A DNA stretch of 22,978 nt from Sphacelaria rigidula (Eukaryota > Phaeophyceae > Sphacelariales). The notes beneath the pieces are model-generated. The model did not search any database. It was not told where the DNA came from and worked only from the letters and a program-made list of their open reading frames with translations. The stretch spans positions 1 through 22,978 of the forward strand of contig CAXNAA020000295.1 of NCBI GenBank assembly GCA_964200075.2, read 5' to 3'. Shown here piece by piece: positions 8,853 through 18,280 of the stretch; position 1 is the first letter of the stretch, and every line of letters begins with the position of its first letter. The translations under genes were made by a program, and so were the position numbers.

Positions 8853-8940
8853 GTACGAATGCACTCTACGGCTGTAATGTGTAGTCTACCTCATCCCCCG
8901 CAAAAATCTAACCGCAAGTTTTGAAATTCTATGTTATCAG

Positions 8941-9004
8941 GTGATTCTGAAGAATAGAAACGAACATTTGGTACGGGAATGGACAGAGGTCGATATTATT
9001 CGGA
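8941..9004 (+). CDS. Unassigned short coding block (possible exon 7)
   Basis: Sixty-four nt lie between the acceptor TGTTATCAG| at 8940 and the donor CGGA|GTAAAC at 9005. It enters in phase 0 after an 88-nt intron and exits in phase 1. It encodes VILKNRNEHLVREWTEVDII, a charged amphipathic segment, followed by an arginine and a partial Ser codon. In the genome the frame runs into a stop 9 nt after the donor, so the splice is needed. It joins the previous block at ILEKK and the next one at SYFRAYN. I know of no matching family. Confidence 0.35.
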
Positions 9005-9183
9005 GTAAACGCTAGGTTTTATAAGTTGCGAACGTTTTTTTTCTAGATGAATAAGGCCACACGCCACGACCGGAGCGTGCATTTGCATATTGTGTTGAAA
9101 ACGTTCGGTGATTATGAATGTTCCCAATGCTCATTCGCAAAACAATATTCATTTACATTGTGTTCAATCTTGAGCTGGAGCAG

Positions 9184-9339
9184 GTTATTTCCGAGCCTAT
9201 AACCTGGTGAAGACCGACGATTTATATTCCAACGCATTGTCCCTCCATCATGTGGATACTTCGTCAGCACCTGCCAACAGCTCCTCATCCCCACAGCGTC
9301 GAGCGGAAGTGACCATTGATGAAAAACAATTTATTCGCT
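9184..9339 (+). CDS. Unassigned coding block with Ser/Pro-rich linker (possible exon 8)
   Basis: The acceptor GAGCTGGAGCAG| at 9183 enters in phase 1. The donor T|GTAAGTC at 9340 is a near-ideal splice donor and exits in phase 1. The block encodes YFRAYNLVKTDDLYSNALSL, then a linker of Ser, Ala, Pro and Asn (SSAPANSSSSPQ), then AEVTIDEKQFIR. The linker suggests a surface loop or an interdomain connection. The frame opens only after a TGA at 9171, which supports the acceptor. Just downstream is a (TA)n(TG)n tract at 9377-9407. I do not recognise a domain. It could belong to the P450-like gene as an insertion, or to a nested gene starting at 8721. Confidence 0.4.
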
Positions 9340-9376
9340 GTAAGTCGAAGCCTAAGAACGCTTGCGCCCACGGGGA

Positions 9377-9407
<31 letters not shown>
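9377..9407. repeat. (TA)n(TG)n microsatellite
   Basis: A TA tract runs directly into GTGTGTGTG, as in the tail of the SINE at 7486. It starts 37 nt after the exon donor at 9340. Confidence 0.9.
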
Positions 9408-9429
9408 ACACACGAAACCCTCTACAACC

Positions 9430-10200
9430 CAAAACCGTTGTGGGCGTCCTCCGGTATGTCATTCGCCGTGTCGACCATTCGCGGCCGGATAACGCTTACT
9501 ACAAGCACGTAATCTGAATCAGAAAACCGCCCACGACCTATCTCAAGTAGCTGCACCTTGCACTTCAAGGGGTTCCAGACACCCCCGGGGAGACATCGTT
9601 CTATCTATCCTCTCCCCTGCACGTGCATTGTCGTCAGGGTCCATGACATGCGGGTGGTGACGGCCCTGAAAATACGGAAGGCATCGCTCGAACATGTCTA
9701 CCCCACCCTACCGCTTTGTGACCTCTCCCTCCCCCACCCCTTCGTCCAGGGAAGGGAATCAACGCATCCCCTCCCTGAATATTTTCAGGGATGCAGGGGG
9801 TGTTATCCGACGTGTCAACCCTTCGCGGCCGGGCACTGAGGACTTTGAACATGTGACCGATACTTCTTGGAAACGTATGGCCTACCCCAGCTACTGAAGC
9901 CTCCAATTTGCCCTAATTGGACTACGGGCACCCCAGGAAGGAGATCGTTCCATCACCTCCCTAAGAACTCGCAGGGGTTCGCGTCTACCATCAGGGTCTG
10001 CGACATGCGATTGGAGATGTCTCTGAACACTCGAGGGGTATCACTAGAACGAACACATCCTACAAGCTAAAGTGCCTGACAATCCTATAATAGATAGTGT
10101 GATTTGGACGTTTCTGCAGATGTGCGGGTTGCATGCGTACTCTTGAACACGTGTACTTCTCTTGAACACGTATACTTGATGCTGAGAGGACGTTCACGCT
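9430..10200 (+). repeat. Degenerate tandem repeat, unit about 177 bp
   Basis: Copies begin near 9588, 9752 and 9938 with a GGA..ATCGTTC.ATC..CTCCC pattern, then a block with CATCAGGGTC(T/C)..GACATGCG, then C.CTCGAACA / AACATGT. Partial units flank them; GTGTCGACCATTCGCGGCCGG at about 9469 resembles GTGTCAACCCTTCGCGGCCGG at about 9819. The ORFs in this stretch follow the repeat. Confidence 0.55.
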
Positions 10201-11326
10201 CAAGTGGTCGTATTTGCGCTGCGAGCAAGTGGTTCGCTAGTAAAGAAAATACAATTTGGACTATTTTGCTCCCTTTTTTATTTCATTTTCAGAATGATGG
10301 TGATTTTCCGTTTTAGGAATTTCAATTGCTGTACATGGCACATTCGGATCCCACACACCAACAAACATACGCACTCGACACAAACCACACTCCTCAACGC
10401 GTCAGTTCTTGTCCACCAATCTTTGAACATGCTCGAAGCGTGCATTTTTGCCGCGCGGTGAGCATTGGGAATGCATTCGTACAGCACCATCTGCTGGTAC
10501 ACAGCTTCAGGGGAAATGTCGCGGAAACAATGATCTCCAGCATTGATTGATATTTAGCGCCAAAAGAATAATCAAATGCCATGGAATTCGTATTGCAAAT
10601 TCGCTGGTGACCGCATGTTCACGTCATGTTCAACAATCTTGAAGGGCCAAAAGTAAGCAGTTCTACAAACGAGAAAGCCACATTCTCGCGATTTTCGAGG
10701 TAAAAAAACAGGAAACGCATTGCGGAAGAGCCCGAAAATGGTGGGTGATGCATACAAACATATTCAAACTTTGCACGGTTGGGAGGACTACAATCGTGAT
10801 TCAACTCATATTCGTCATTCCGACGAATAAATCATACGATTCGTACATCATTTATAATTTATACAGCTTTTCAGCTGGTGCGTCGTGCAGTACATGTCAA
10901 AGGTACCTGTGTCCAACCTTCCGTGAACACCGGGGTAGATAGTGGGCCCATAGTCATCCCCTGCACTGCAATTTGAATGAATCGATTGTACATGCAACGC
11001 ACTTCGTGCCATCATGAGGGGGGAACGTCATATACAACTTGCTTGACCGAGTCGTCCGAGGTGAGCGCCCGTACATTTTTCCCACCTTCGGGTTAACGCG
11101 GGACCAACAATTTATACAGGTTGAATCTTGTCGTTTCATGAGGAGTTAACTCGTTTAACTCTGATTCGTCTTGACCGTGAAATGTGGGTCGAGTTGCATT
11201 TGGGCACGGTGTACATCGTAGCGTAGGAGGCGAAGAAATGACGATTCCCAGGATTCGTCCCTGCTGTATTATCAGGATTCATATCTACTTTCTGGCCTGC
11301 AACGTGCGAATAGCGAGAACCTTGGA
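10201..11326. other. Intron stretch without recognised content
   Basis: Short ORFs on both strands (for example 10394-10582 minus and 10326-10550 plus) overlap each other and match nothing I know. I see no repeat pair or terminal repeat here. Confidence 0.4.
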
Positions 11327-11357
11327 CCTTCTAGGTTTTGTTCTAGGTTTTGTTCTG
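11327..11357 (+). repeat. Short tandem duplication
   Basis: TTCTAGGTTTTG is repeated twice in a row and followed by a third partial copy (TTCTGGG). From here to 11520 nothing else is recognised. Confidence 0.7.
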
Positions 11358-11526
11358 GGATGATTGACTTGTGAACTCGAGGGGAAATTGAAAAATATCC
11401 CCCAACCCAGGTATTTGACCAATGCATGCCCAGCATCCCCCCAACATCACCAGCAAACCCCAAACATCATCACGCACGGTTTTCTTACCGTTTTGGCTCG
11501 ATACACACCAATGGCGATGCATCTTA

Positions 11527-11785
11527 TAGACTTCTGCCACTCGAGATCAGATCGCCATGTGGACTCCTCCCCTCACGGGCACATGGACTTCAGCAGCTTC
11601 AGTTATTCATGTATTAACCCTCAGCATAGTACAGGAGAACAGGACCATAGCCTCTCTCCACCAGAGTAGCAAAACCAAGCGCACTCGTCATGGAGGTCAC
11701 CTATCACAGAGTCCGGCAATCAGACCCGCAACTCCACGTACATAATGTCCCTAACATTGGGTAACACTGGTGGCTGGAGTCTACA
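11527..11785 (-). repeat. 3' LTR (minus orientation)
   Basis: About nine in ten bases match 15494-15752 by eye, with long identical runs such as CAGAGTCCGGCAATCAGACC. The copies differ by scattered substitutions and few or no length changes, which points to an old insertion. Confidence 0.75.
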
Positions 11786-11823
11786 GCACCCCCGAAGCTC
11801 TCTACTACCAACAAGTGGTTACA

Positions 11824-12347
11824 TCAGAGCTTGATAAACTTAGACATCATTGGTGCCTGATAGTACCGTCGTTTTCCGCAAAGAATAGCAATCTCTTCCG
11901 CTGCTTTCGACAACAGCTCCATACAAGCTTGCCCCACTTCCGAACAACTCGCACGAGATCCCAAGAAAACATCGTCCATCCTGAACATGTAATCACGTAC
12001 TTGCACCACTTCGAGTAACAAATCGATGGCTGGGGCCAAATTCTCAAATCTTCGCCCAAAAGAAGTCTCTTGACTCTACATCGGCACGAAACCGGAAATG
12101 CCAGCGAACGTCAAATTCCACAGCATTCGTGACTCATCGTCTCTTTCATCCGAGACAAGGTACTTCATATCATACAAAATGCACTCTTTGTACGTTCAAC
12201 ATCTGCGCAACGGAGTGCAACAGCCGAATGATACATCATCCTCACGCTAGAAGGAAATAAGCAACCCAACACGTCTAAAACGCACCTGGCCTCTTGCTCC
12301 TGCAACACCGTAAAAACGTATGCATCGCATGCCTCCGCACCGTCAAA
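11824..12347 (-). pseudogene. Decayed ORF near the 3' LTR of the element
   Basis: On the minus strand a protein-like reading begins near 12347 (FDGAEACDAYVFTVLQEQEA, then SVRMMYHSAVALRCADVER). It shifts frame near 12190 to ILYDMKYLVSDERDDESRML, passes one in-frame TAG at about 12070, and runs on to YMFRMDDVFLGSR and a stop at 11824. The even mix of hydrophobic and charged residues over 170 codons suggests a once functional protein. M-D-D recalls the catalytic box of some reverse transcriptases, but the surroundings do not support this, so I leave the function open. Between here and 13440 only short ORFs are seen, such as 12476-12745 on the minus strand. Confidence 0.4.
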
Positions 12348-13439
12348 GGTTCAATGCTTCAATTTGCCATCGTTTCATTATGACAATCGAAGGAAAGCCA
12401 TGACTCAGACCGTTATTCAAGTCATGCATACTAATCCAACGACGGCGAACGGACCTCGACATCCGCCATCATTGATCATCCCTCGTGATCTCGTTTTCGA
12501 ACTCTTGTTTTCGAGCAAATCCCAGATATATCTATATCTCGTTTGGATCTTGGATCGTCATATCCCATCCGTGCATCAGCCAAAATGTAGAAATAATGAG
12601 TTCCTTGACACTCTTGCAGTCCACCTGCACCACTTGTTCGAATAAATGGACGCATCATCCACATGCTCCTTCTGACATGAGCGAAAAACAAACCACGCGC
12701 TCGTTCAAACACGTGGCAATCCATACAAAAACACGCCACGGTCAAAGATCATTGATGCAGGCGCGCATAATGTCTTTATCTTCAACCACCGGAAGCACTC
12801 GCGTCATATCTGCTCACATGCGAACGAGCCTACGCATTTCGTATCTTTCAGCTCATTTTTTCGCCAACAGGAGCAATCCATATATCCTGCAGTCAGTACG
12901 TGCAAACCGCACAAATATGATTCGACTGTGTTCCAGCGCGGACAAGATTATACGAGCTTCTCTTCATTTAGCATAGAGCAGTATATTGAAAACTACCCCA
13001 CCCTAGGTCGTCACCCGATACAATTCATATCAGTATCATTCGAGCAATCATTCGCATATGCCTGCCAAAATTCCACCCAGCATATGAAAATCCGCAAATG
13101 CATGCCAATAATCCACTCAGCACATGCAATGCCACCTTCCTCGCAGCAAACACCATGCATCGTCCGTGCCAACTAAATCAGCACACACACATGCCAAATA
13201 TCCACGTGTGCGCCAGAGTTTTCCCTTGCACACGCGATACGATCATACTCGCTCAACAACCATGTTGCATGCGCAAACATGACCACAAACCACACTGTAA
13301 TAAGCTGCAACCATTCTCGAAATTATTCGCGAATACCAGTCATGATGTGTTTCCTCATTCTCAACAAGCACTCAATAACCTCAGCACTTGCTCCTCAACA
13401 TCAGCACCCAACTCGGCGCTCACCACAACAGCAAACACC

Positions 13440-14468
13440 TCAGGTTATGCCTTCTTTGTAGTCCCCCAGCCCGCTCCTGAGAAACAGCAGCACTCGAACC
13501 ACAACCTCGTGCACAGCGTGGAGCAGCTTTTCCACTCGAACACTCGCTCCTCGCGCCATGAGTCCAGCTACAGCTCCCACTCTCGTGGAGCCGCTCAGCT
13601 CGCCACTAAACGGTATATCTGCACCGTCGAACCAATGCGACAAGCCATTGCCTCAACGGATACTTGGGCAGTACTAAACACCTGTGCTGCAGTCAGTTTT
13701 ACAGAGGAAACGAGAGGCGAAACGGGAACAGGAACAGCTACACAGTCCCGAACAGCAACGCCTCCTGATGGCACACTATCCTCCCTAAACACCCCGCGGC
13801 GAAACAGTGGAGACACCTCCGCCATCGCCGCCAAATACGCTAAAGCTGTCCATGTAAACAGCAGTGCACCCGACCACCCCAACACCACGCGACGCTCGTC
13901 GCCGTGAGAATTGTGATCGCTAACAGCATCACGAGCTTGCAGCTCGCTCTGCGTACCCGCTTCACGCCATTCACACGCCCCTGTTGTTTCGATCGTGCAG
14001 GACGTGTCCACAGCTACGCGCTGCTCCGGCGGCGATCCCACCAACCCGGCATCCACCTGTCCTTCAAGCAGACCCCTGCGAATGATCTGAACGATCTCCC
14101 GCCATGTCACTGGAGCAGATAGATTCACCATGAGCACGGCAGGCCCTTCGCTCACCCTGCTCGTTCGCAATACGCGAATAATACCCCCCTGCAGCTCCGA
14201 GCATACAAGGAGTATCTCCAGCTACGCGCTGGTCCGGCAGCAACAAGCAACCAGGGCCTTCGCCTCTCAGCGCTAGTTCATCGGAGCAAATTTGCTTTGC
14301 GTTTCCAACAGCAGCGGCAGCAGCGGCGGGATCAAATATCCCCGCTTCAGCCACCACCTCCTGCTCAGCGCACTGCTGAACGGCAACAGCGGCAGCTGAG
14401 CTGCCCGCAGTCCGCTCGAGCTGCGTGGCATGTTTGCCCTCTCCAACAGCAATACCAGCAGCATCCAA
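13440..14468 (-). pseudogene. Continuation of element ORF in shifted frames
   Basis: Open minus-strand blocks at 14064-14468 (Ala-rich), 13595-14170 and 13440-13643 overlap in different frames, as expected of a coding stretch with frameshifts. An internal duplication is visible: residues DQRVAGDTPC at about 14235 and EQRVAVDTSC at about 14025 derive from a DNA repeat (GCTACGCGCTG-TCCGGC) about 205 bp apart. The + strand ORF 13098-13907, the longest of the window, lies opposite. Its Ser/Thr/Asn/Gln-rich composition is what the antisense of such a sequence gives, so I do not call it. Confidence 0.4.
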
Positions 14469-14476
14469 ACCAATGC

Positions 14477-15055
14477 TTACCGTGGTACTGTCGGTGCACC
14501 CTCATGCCTACCCGCTTTGACAGACACGTGGTGTGTCTCCTTCCCGCTCTGCATAGCGGAATCCGCTACCCTGTATCGTTGCTTAAGACGCGCACTACCG
14601 ACTGCACGCTCGGCAAGTGCACTATCGTGCCTGTCCCCTCGGGCAGACACATGTTTCTCGGCTTTCACAGTGCCATGCACCCCATTCGAAGATGCATGCT
14701 TGCGCAAAGCGAAAAGCAGCTGCTCGTTCTCAACATCATGGGCATGGTTCAAGAACGTGTCACGCAGAAATTTCGCAAAATGTTTCGGCATGAGATCAGA
14801 AACTGCTGCCACCTCGAAGGGGTTTGTCCACCGCGCGTTCACCTGATCGACATCTCGCAAATATTGCTCGCATTTGCGTAACACCTCGGCCGATTTCTCG
14901 CTCGAAAACTTGCGGCCGTAGTACGGCATCTCCAGCGCCAGTACAGGAACAAAACTACCATCGACGATGACATATTCCTGCGCCTCATCCATTTCGGTCA
15001 GCAGTACAGCACTCCACACCGCCTTTTTTTCAAAACGAAGTCGTCTCCCACTCAC
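14477..15055 (-). CDS. Element ORF, gag-like position, function unknown
   Basis: This is the longest minus-strand ORF of the LTR element (192 codons) and the closest to the 5' LTR. It starts MSGRRLRFEKKAVWSAVLLT or, more likely, at the internal MDEAQEYVIVDGSF. The first 110 residues look like a folded domain (MPYYGRKFSSEKSAEVLRKC, then WTNPFEVAAVSDLMPKHFAK). The rest is polar, rich in His, Ala, Arg and Ser. Its place next to the 5' LTR is where gag lies in LTR elements, but I see no zinc knuckle. The frame breaks at the C-terminal end, and open blocks follow in other frames. The + strand ORFs over the same stretch are shadows. Confidence 0.4.
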   Translation of the reverse strand: MSGRRLRFEKKAVWSAVLLTEMDEAQEYVIVDGSFVPVLALEMPYYGRKFSSEKSAEVLRKCEQYLRDVDQVNARWTNPFEVAAVSDLMPKHFAKFLRDTFLNHAHDVENEQLLFALRKHASSNGVHGTVKAEKHVSARGDRHDSALAERAVGSARLKQRYRVADSAMQSGKETHHVSVKAGRHEGAPTVPR

Positions 15056-15493
15056 AGGAACAACAACTCTCTCCTTACACCGAGACGCGGTACAACGTTA
15101 CAACGACGACCACACACGCCTCTTCTTCACGCGGTTCTCACAGCGTCTTGAAGTCCTTAGACTCCTCTTCCTGACCGTACCTGGTCAAGCGTGGAACAAG
15201 CAACTCTCGCTGGCTCCACCAGGCAGTAATTGCGCCCCTTTCTGGAACGCTCACGGGCTCGCCAGCTGTCGATCAACCCCCCGCACCTCACGCACGAGCG
15301 ATACCACAGCCCGCTGTAGCACTGCCTCAGAACCTCCTCTGCTCGACTTCTTCAACTCCCTGCGACGTTAACACGCCTTGAGCTGGTCTTGTTTGCTGCA
15401 AACTGATCGGGCCTGCAGACTTCCCTATCTTGAAGTGTCAGTTGCTTTTCAGCGGACCCACTGCCTTTCAGCGGACTTAATGAACGTTCTTTA

Positions 15494-15752
15494 TGGACTT
15501 CTGTCACTCAAGATCAGATCGCCATGTGGACTCCTTCCCTCACGGGCGCATGGACTTGAGCAGCTTTAATTATTCATGAATTCACCCTCAGCATAGTACA
15601 GGAAAAGAGGACCATAGCCTCTCTCCACCAGAGTAGCAAAACCAAGCGTGCTCGTCATGGAGGTCACCTGTCGCAGAGTCCGGCAATCAGACCCGCAACT
15701 CCACGTACACAATGTCCCTAACCTTAGGTAACACTGGTGGCTAGAGTCTACA
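15494..15752 (-). repeat. 5' LTR (minus orientation)
   Basis: Partner of 11527-11785. It starts TGTAGACTC on the minus strand and is followed outside by ATCTT. Promoter activity can be expected from an LTR, but no motif clear enough to name was seen. Confidence 0.75.
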
Positions 15753-15981
15753 ATCTTGACACAATAGGGTGACTGCCGGGTGGTCCCCCTCGTCCTTCCC
15801 CTCTGTAAATTTAAAATGATGAGACACCCATGAGGCAGTGTATAAGCCGTGGCTGTCTCTGGCAGTGATGATACAAGAATATGAAGCAACTTATTGCAGG
15901 CTGTCATTCAAATGCAAGATAATCAGTACGCATCGGACCGAACAATCTCAGCAGGATGCAAGCTCGCCCTTCATGAGATTC

Positions 15982-16039
15982 GCCGAACACACCACGGCGC
16001 TTCGTGCTTGGTGATTGAGAGCGAGCCTGGTTCGGCGAA
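15982..16039 (+). repeat. Inverted repeat (10-bp perfect arms)
   Basis: TTCGCCGAAC at 15982 and GTTCGGCGAA at 16030 pair perfectly across a 38-nt loop. A second small inverted repeat (TGACTATG...CATAGTCA) follows at about 16091-16112, then a poly-C tract that ends where the LINE reading starts. Confidence 0.5.
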
Positions 16040-17093
16040 AAACCGGCGTGCTCCGTCCCGGCTCTGTAGTGATGCGAGGTCAATGGTCTTGTGACTATGG
16101 CATGCATAGTCATGAGTACCCCCCCCTCCCCCCCTCCAACCCCCCAGGAGTAGCAGAAAATATTTTCAGGAAAGGCAAGGCTTACCCAGCGAATCATAGA
16201 GATAACGGTACTGAGCACCGTAGGGAAAACGCTCTGCAAGATTCTGAACGATAGAGTGGGAACGGCGCTGGAGAAGAAATAAAAAATGAGTGAGGGGCAA
16301 TAGTTTTCAGATTGAATCGTAGCTGCGTAGACCATGTGTACACATGAGGTAAGATTATTCAAGGTAGGAAGGACGCATAGCAAACAGCGTACTTCTTCTT
16401 CTAGATGTACGACTGGTCAATCGCACAATATGGAGAAATGGGCTGTGGGGGAAATGTGGGTACTGGGATCAGAAAAGGGTGTAGAGAATGCTTAGAAATA
16501 TGATAAAAATGTGCGGGAAGGGCTATGATCCTAGACGGGGACATGTCGAGATAAGTTTGTATTTTACAGGGAGTTTCACATGAATGTACGTTATCACCCA
16601 CTTCATTCAAAGTATTTATCACTGACGTGGTAATAGCAATAAAATCAGCAGAGCAACGAGTTGAGGTGGGGGAGGATACGGTATCGGAAGTGATGTTCAC
16701 GAATAATTTCGTGGGGAGATCAGAAATAACAGAAGAATTGCAATAAACAGTAGAGGAGGCGCTAGAGTACACTAAGAAATGGAGAGTGACAGCGAACGTA
16801 AACAAACGCGTGGTACTTGTACATAATGAAGACAAGGAGAACCCCGTAGAGTACAAATGATTGTGGGAAGAAGAGGAATTGCCGGTCGTAGGCCAGTGTG
16901 GATACCTCGGCGTAGAGATGTAAAAAAACGTTTCTTGGAATGCACACATATTTCAGATGAAGTAATGAAGAAGGATAAGACACAGATAGGGAAGATGGAC
17001 GTGATCCTAAGAGACTCGCACCACGATGCTGGGATTAAGAGATGTATACTGAGGAACGCGATTGTGACGAAGCTGAAACGTTGAGGAGAAGTA

Positions 17094-17347
17094 AAGTCAT
17101 GCTACGAGAGGGTGGGGGGTATTTTGGGCCATTTCTTCCATGAAGTCCCATTTCAAATCATTGTTCAAAGTAGCAACGGTTGTTCGAACGCGCTCGTTAC
17201 CGATCAATAGCGCTCGTTTATACTGCTTGACACCGTTTTTGCCCAAATACAAGCGCACCACGGGTGGGTTAGATCGTATGACACACCTGTGGGCCCTATG
17301 TTTCGTGGAAACAAGCATTTCTTCCCCCCTATCGTAGTATGACTCAG
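17094..17347 (-). mobile_element. MITE B: 254-bp TIR element inside the LINE
   Basis: Left end AAGTCATGCTACGAGAGGGT and right end, read on the minus strand, CTGAGTCATACTACGATAGG form imperfect terminal inverted repeats running into G-rich tracts. TA flanks both ends (17092-17093 and 17348-17349). Taking out the element and one TA restores the LINE reading GEV-WEGN across the site. The interior aligns with MITE A (1536-1800) in opposite orientation, for example AAACGGTGTCAAGCAGTAT. An open minus-strand frame crosses it, but it has no recognisable transposase. Confidence 0.78.
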
Positions 17348-17350
17348 TAT

Positions 17351-17440
17351 GGGAAGGGAATACGAAGTTGTGGAAATAGCTGGAAGGGAGCGCGAAGTTG
17401 TTCAAGCTTCTGGAAGGGAACGCGAACTTGTTGAAACAGC
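17351..17440 (+). repeat. Three tandem 30-bp units in the LINE remnant
   Basis: Units at 17351-17380, 17381-17410 and 17411-17440 are each exactly 30 bp and begin GGAAGGGAA/GCGCGAA, encoding variants of LEGNANLLKQ. Since 30 is a multiple of three the frame is kept. They start right after MITE B. Confidence 0.75.
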
Positions 17441-17772
17441 TAGAAGTAGTACAGGTGGCAGCAGCCACGGAAATACTTGAACACTGACAAACGACAAGTA
17501 ATACAGTGTTGAGAGCAGAATTGCAGATATACCCACTTGAAATTAATGAAGACACATGAGAAAATTGAAATGAAGATATAATGTAAGGAACGCGTCAATA
17601 AACAGATTACTAGCCAGAGTTGATTGGGTTGTACGGAAGGAAGTGACGAAACGGTAGTCTGGACAAATGTCCAACAGCATACTCAAGAAAGTATGGAAGG
17701 GAAGAGGAGGAAACCAAGACGAGATAATGTTCACAGTTGAATGAGGGCAGTGAAGCACCAAAGTAAGGAGAC

Positions 17773-17930
17773 ATGACCCTTATTTCGTTAGGCTTCATTC
17801 GAAGGACAACACATTACATCACGTCACTTTACATTTTCCCCGTCCTAAAAATCACACCTTACGTAGCACTGAATGATTCCAAGCGACTTTTTTTTCAAAT
17901 GTGTCACGTGAAAGTGTTACGTGTCACGTG
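17773..17930. other. Second insertion in the LINE remnant
   Basis: The LINE reading stops after STKVRR and resumes at MEVREKQALR. The 160 bp between have no similarity to it and contain GTGTCACGTG twice, 20 bp apart. No terminal repeats were recognised. Confidence 0.4.
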
Positions 17931-18280
17931 TATAGCTATGGAAGTGAGGGAGAAACAAGCGCTGAGACGGAAAGTGAACGAGGAAGAGCACCTGAAGATA
18001 TACGGGGGGTTGGGAGAGGGGATAGGGATGAAAACATACCTGCGCGGCCCAATGGACTACGGGAAAAAGTTGAAAGCGCGATTTTCGGTGGGGGACGTGA
18101 ACCTACCAGAAATAAGGAGATACCAGTAACCGTGTAAGGAGGGAGTATATGCACTGATACATCCCTGTGAAAGCAATGGAAAGTAGTTGTTATTTGGTGG
18201 GAGAATGTAAACTATACACGGAGAAACGGGACGTGTAAGATGGGGAAGTGTGGGAAGTAAACGAAGGTAGCATGAACTCA

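Larger units (their letters stand above)
11527..15752 (-). mobile_element. LTR-retrotransposon-like element, 4.2 kb
   Basis: Two direct repeats of 259 bp (11527-11785 and 15494-15752) flank 3.7 kb. On the minus strand each repeat starts TGTAGACTC. The 5' copy ends GAAGTCCA, giving the usual TG...CA form, and the 3' copy ends in TA. A candidate 5-bp target duplication, ATCTT, lies at 11521-11525 (one base away from the repeat) and 15753-15757. On the minus strand a purine-rich run (GAGAGCTTCGGGGGTG) precedes the 3' LTR. I found no clear primer-binding site and no clear reverse transcriptase motif, so this may be a non-autonomous or badly decayed element. The longest open blocks are on the minus strand. 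It lies inside the proposed intron 9340-19615. Confidence 0.65.
16148..18280 (+). pseudogene. Dead LINE (non-LTR retrotransposon) reverse transcriptase remnant
   Basis: Read in shifting + frames, this stretch follows an RT order: LSTVGKTLCKILNDRVGTAL (16212-16271), a box with TIWRNGLW (16420s), ECTLSPTSFKVF (LSP box, about 16580), VMFTNNFVG at the place of the FADD catalytic box (16690-16716), KKWRVTANV, and CGYLGVEM before WNAHIF. Then come IGKMDVILRDSHHDAGIKRC, TTSNTVLRAEL, REKQALRRKVNEEEHL and GIGMKTYLRGPMDYGKKLK. The end has a C-x-x-C-like remnant with AMESSCYLVGEC at about 18170-18210. The order and wording match a LINE family that I remember from brown-algal genomes. It is dead: many stops and frameshifts, both catalytic Asp changed to Asn, and two insertions. 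The minus-strand ORFs here are shadows. It is 5'-truncated. Confidence 0.8.

Noticed and set aside
11950-12000. MDD in YMFRMDDVFLGSR as a reverse transcriptase active site
   Set aside because: The surrounding RT motifs are absent and the position near the 3' LTR is wrong for RT; treated as coincidence.
12476-12745. Minus-strand ORF with Cys residues as a zinc-binding protein
   Set aside because: The cysteines (ACFCMDCHVF) do not form a known spacing and the frame is not supported by neighbours.
13098-13907. Longest ORF of the window (269 codons, + strand)
   Set aside because: Ser/Thr/Asn/Gln/Pro-rich without any domain, and opposite the minus-strand coding blocks of the LTR element; best explained as an antisense shadow.
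16401-16949. 182-codon minus-strand ORF
   Set aside because: It lies antisense to the LINE reverse transcriptase reading, which shows RT motifs in order on the + strand.
17097-17555. 152-codon minus-strand ORF as a gene
   Set aside because: It crosses the border between MITE B and the 30-bp repeats of the LINE, so it is a chance fusion of two elements.
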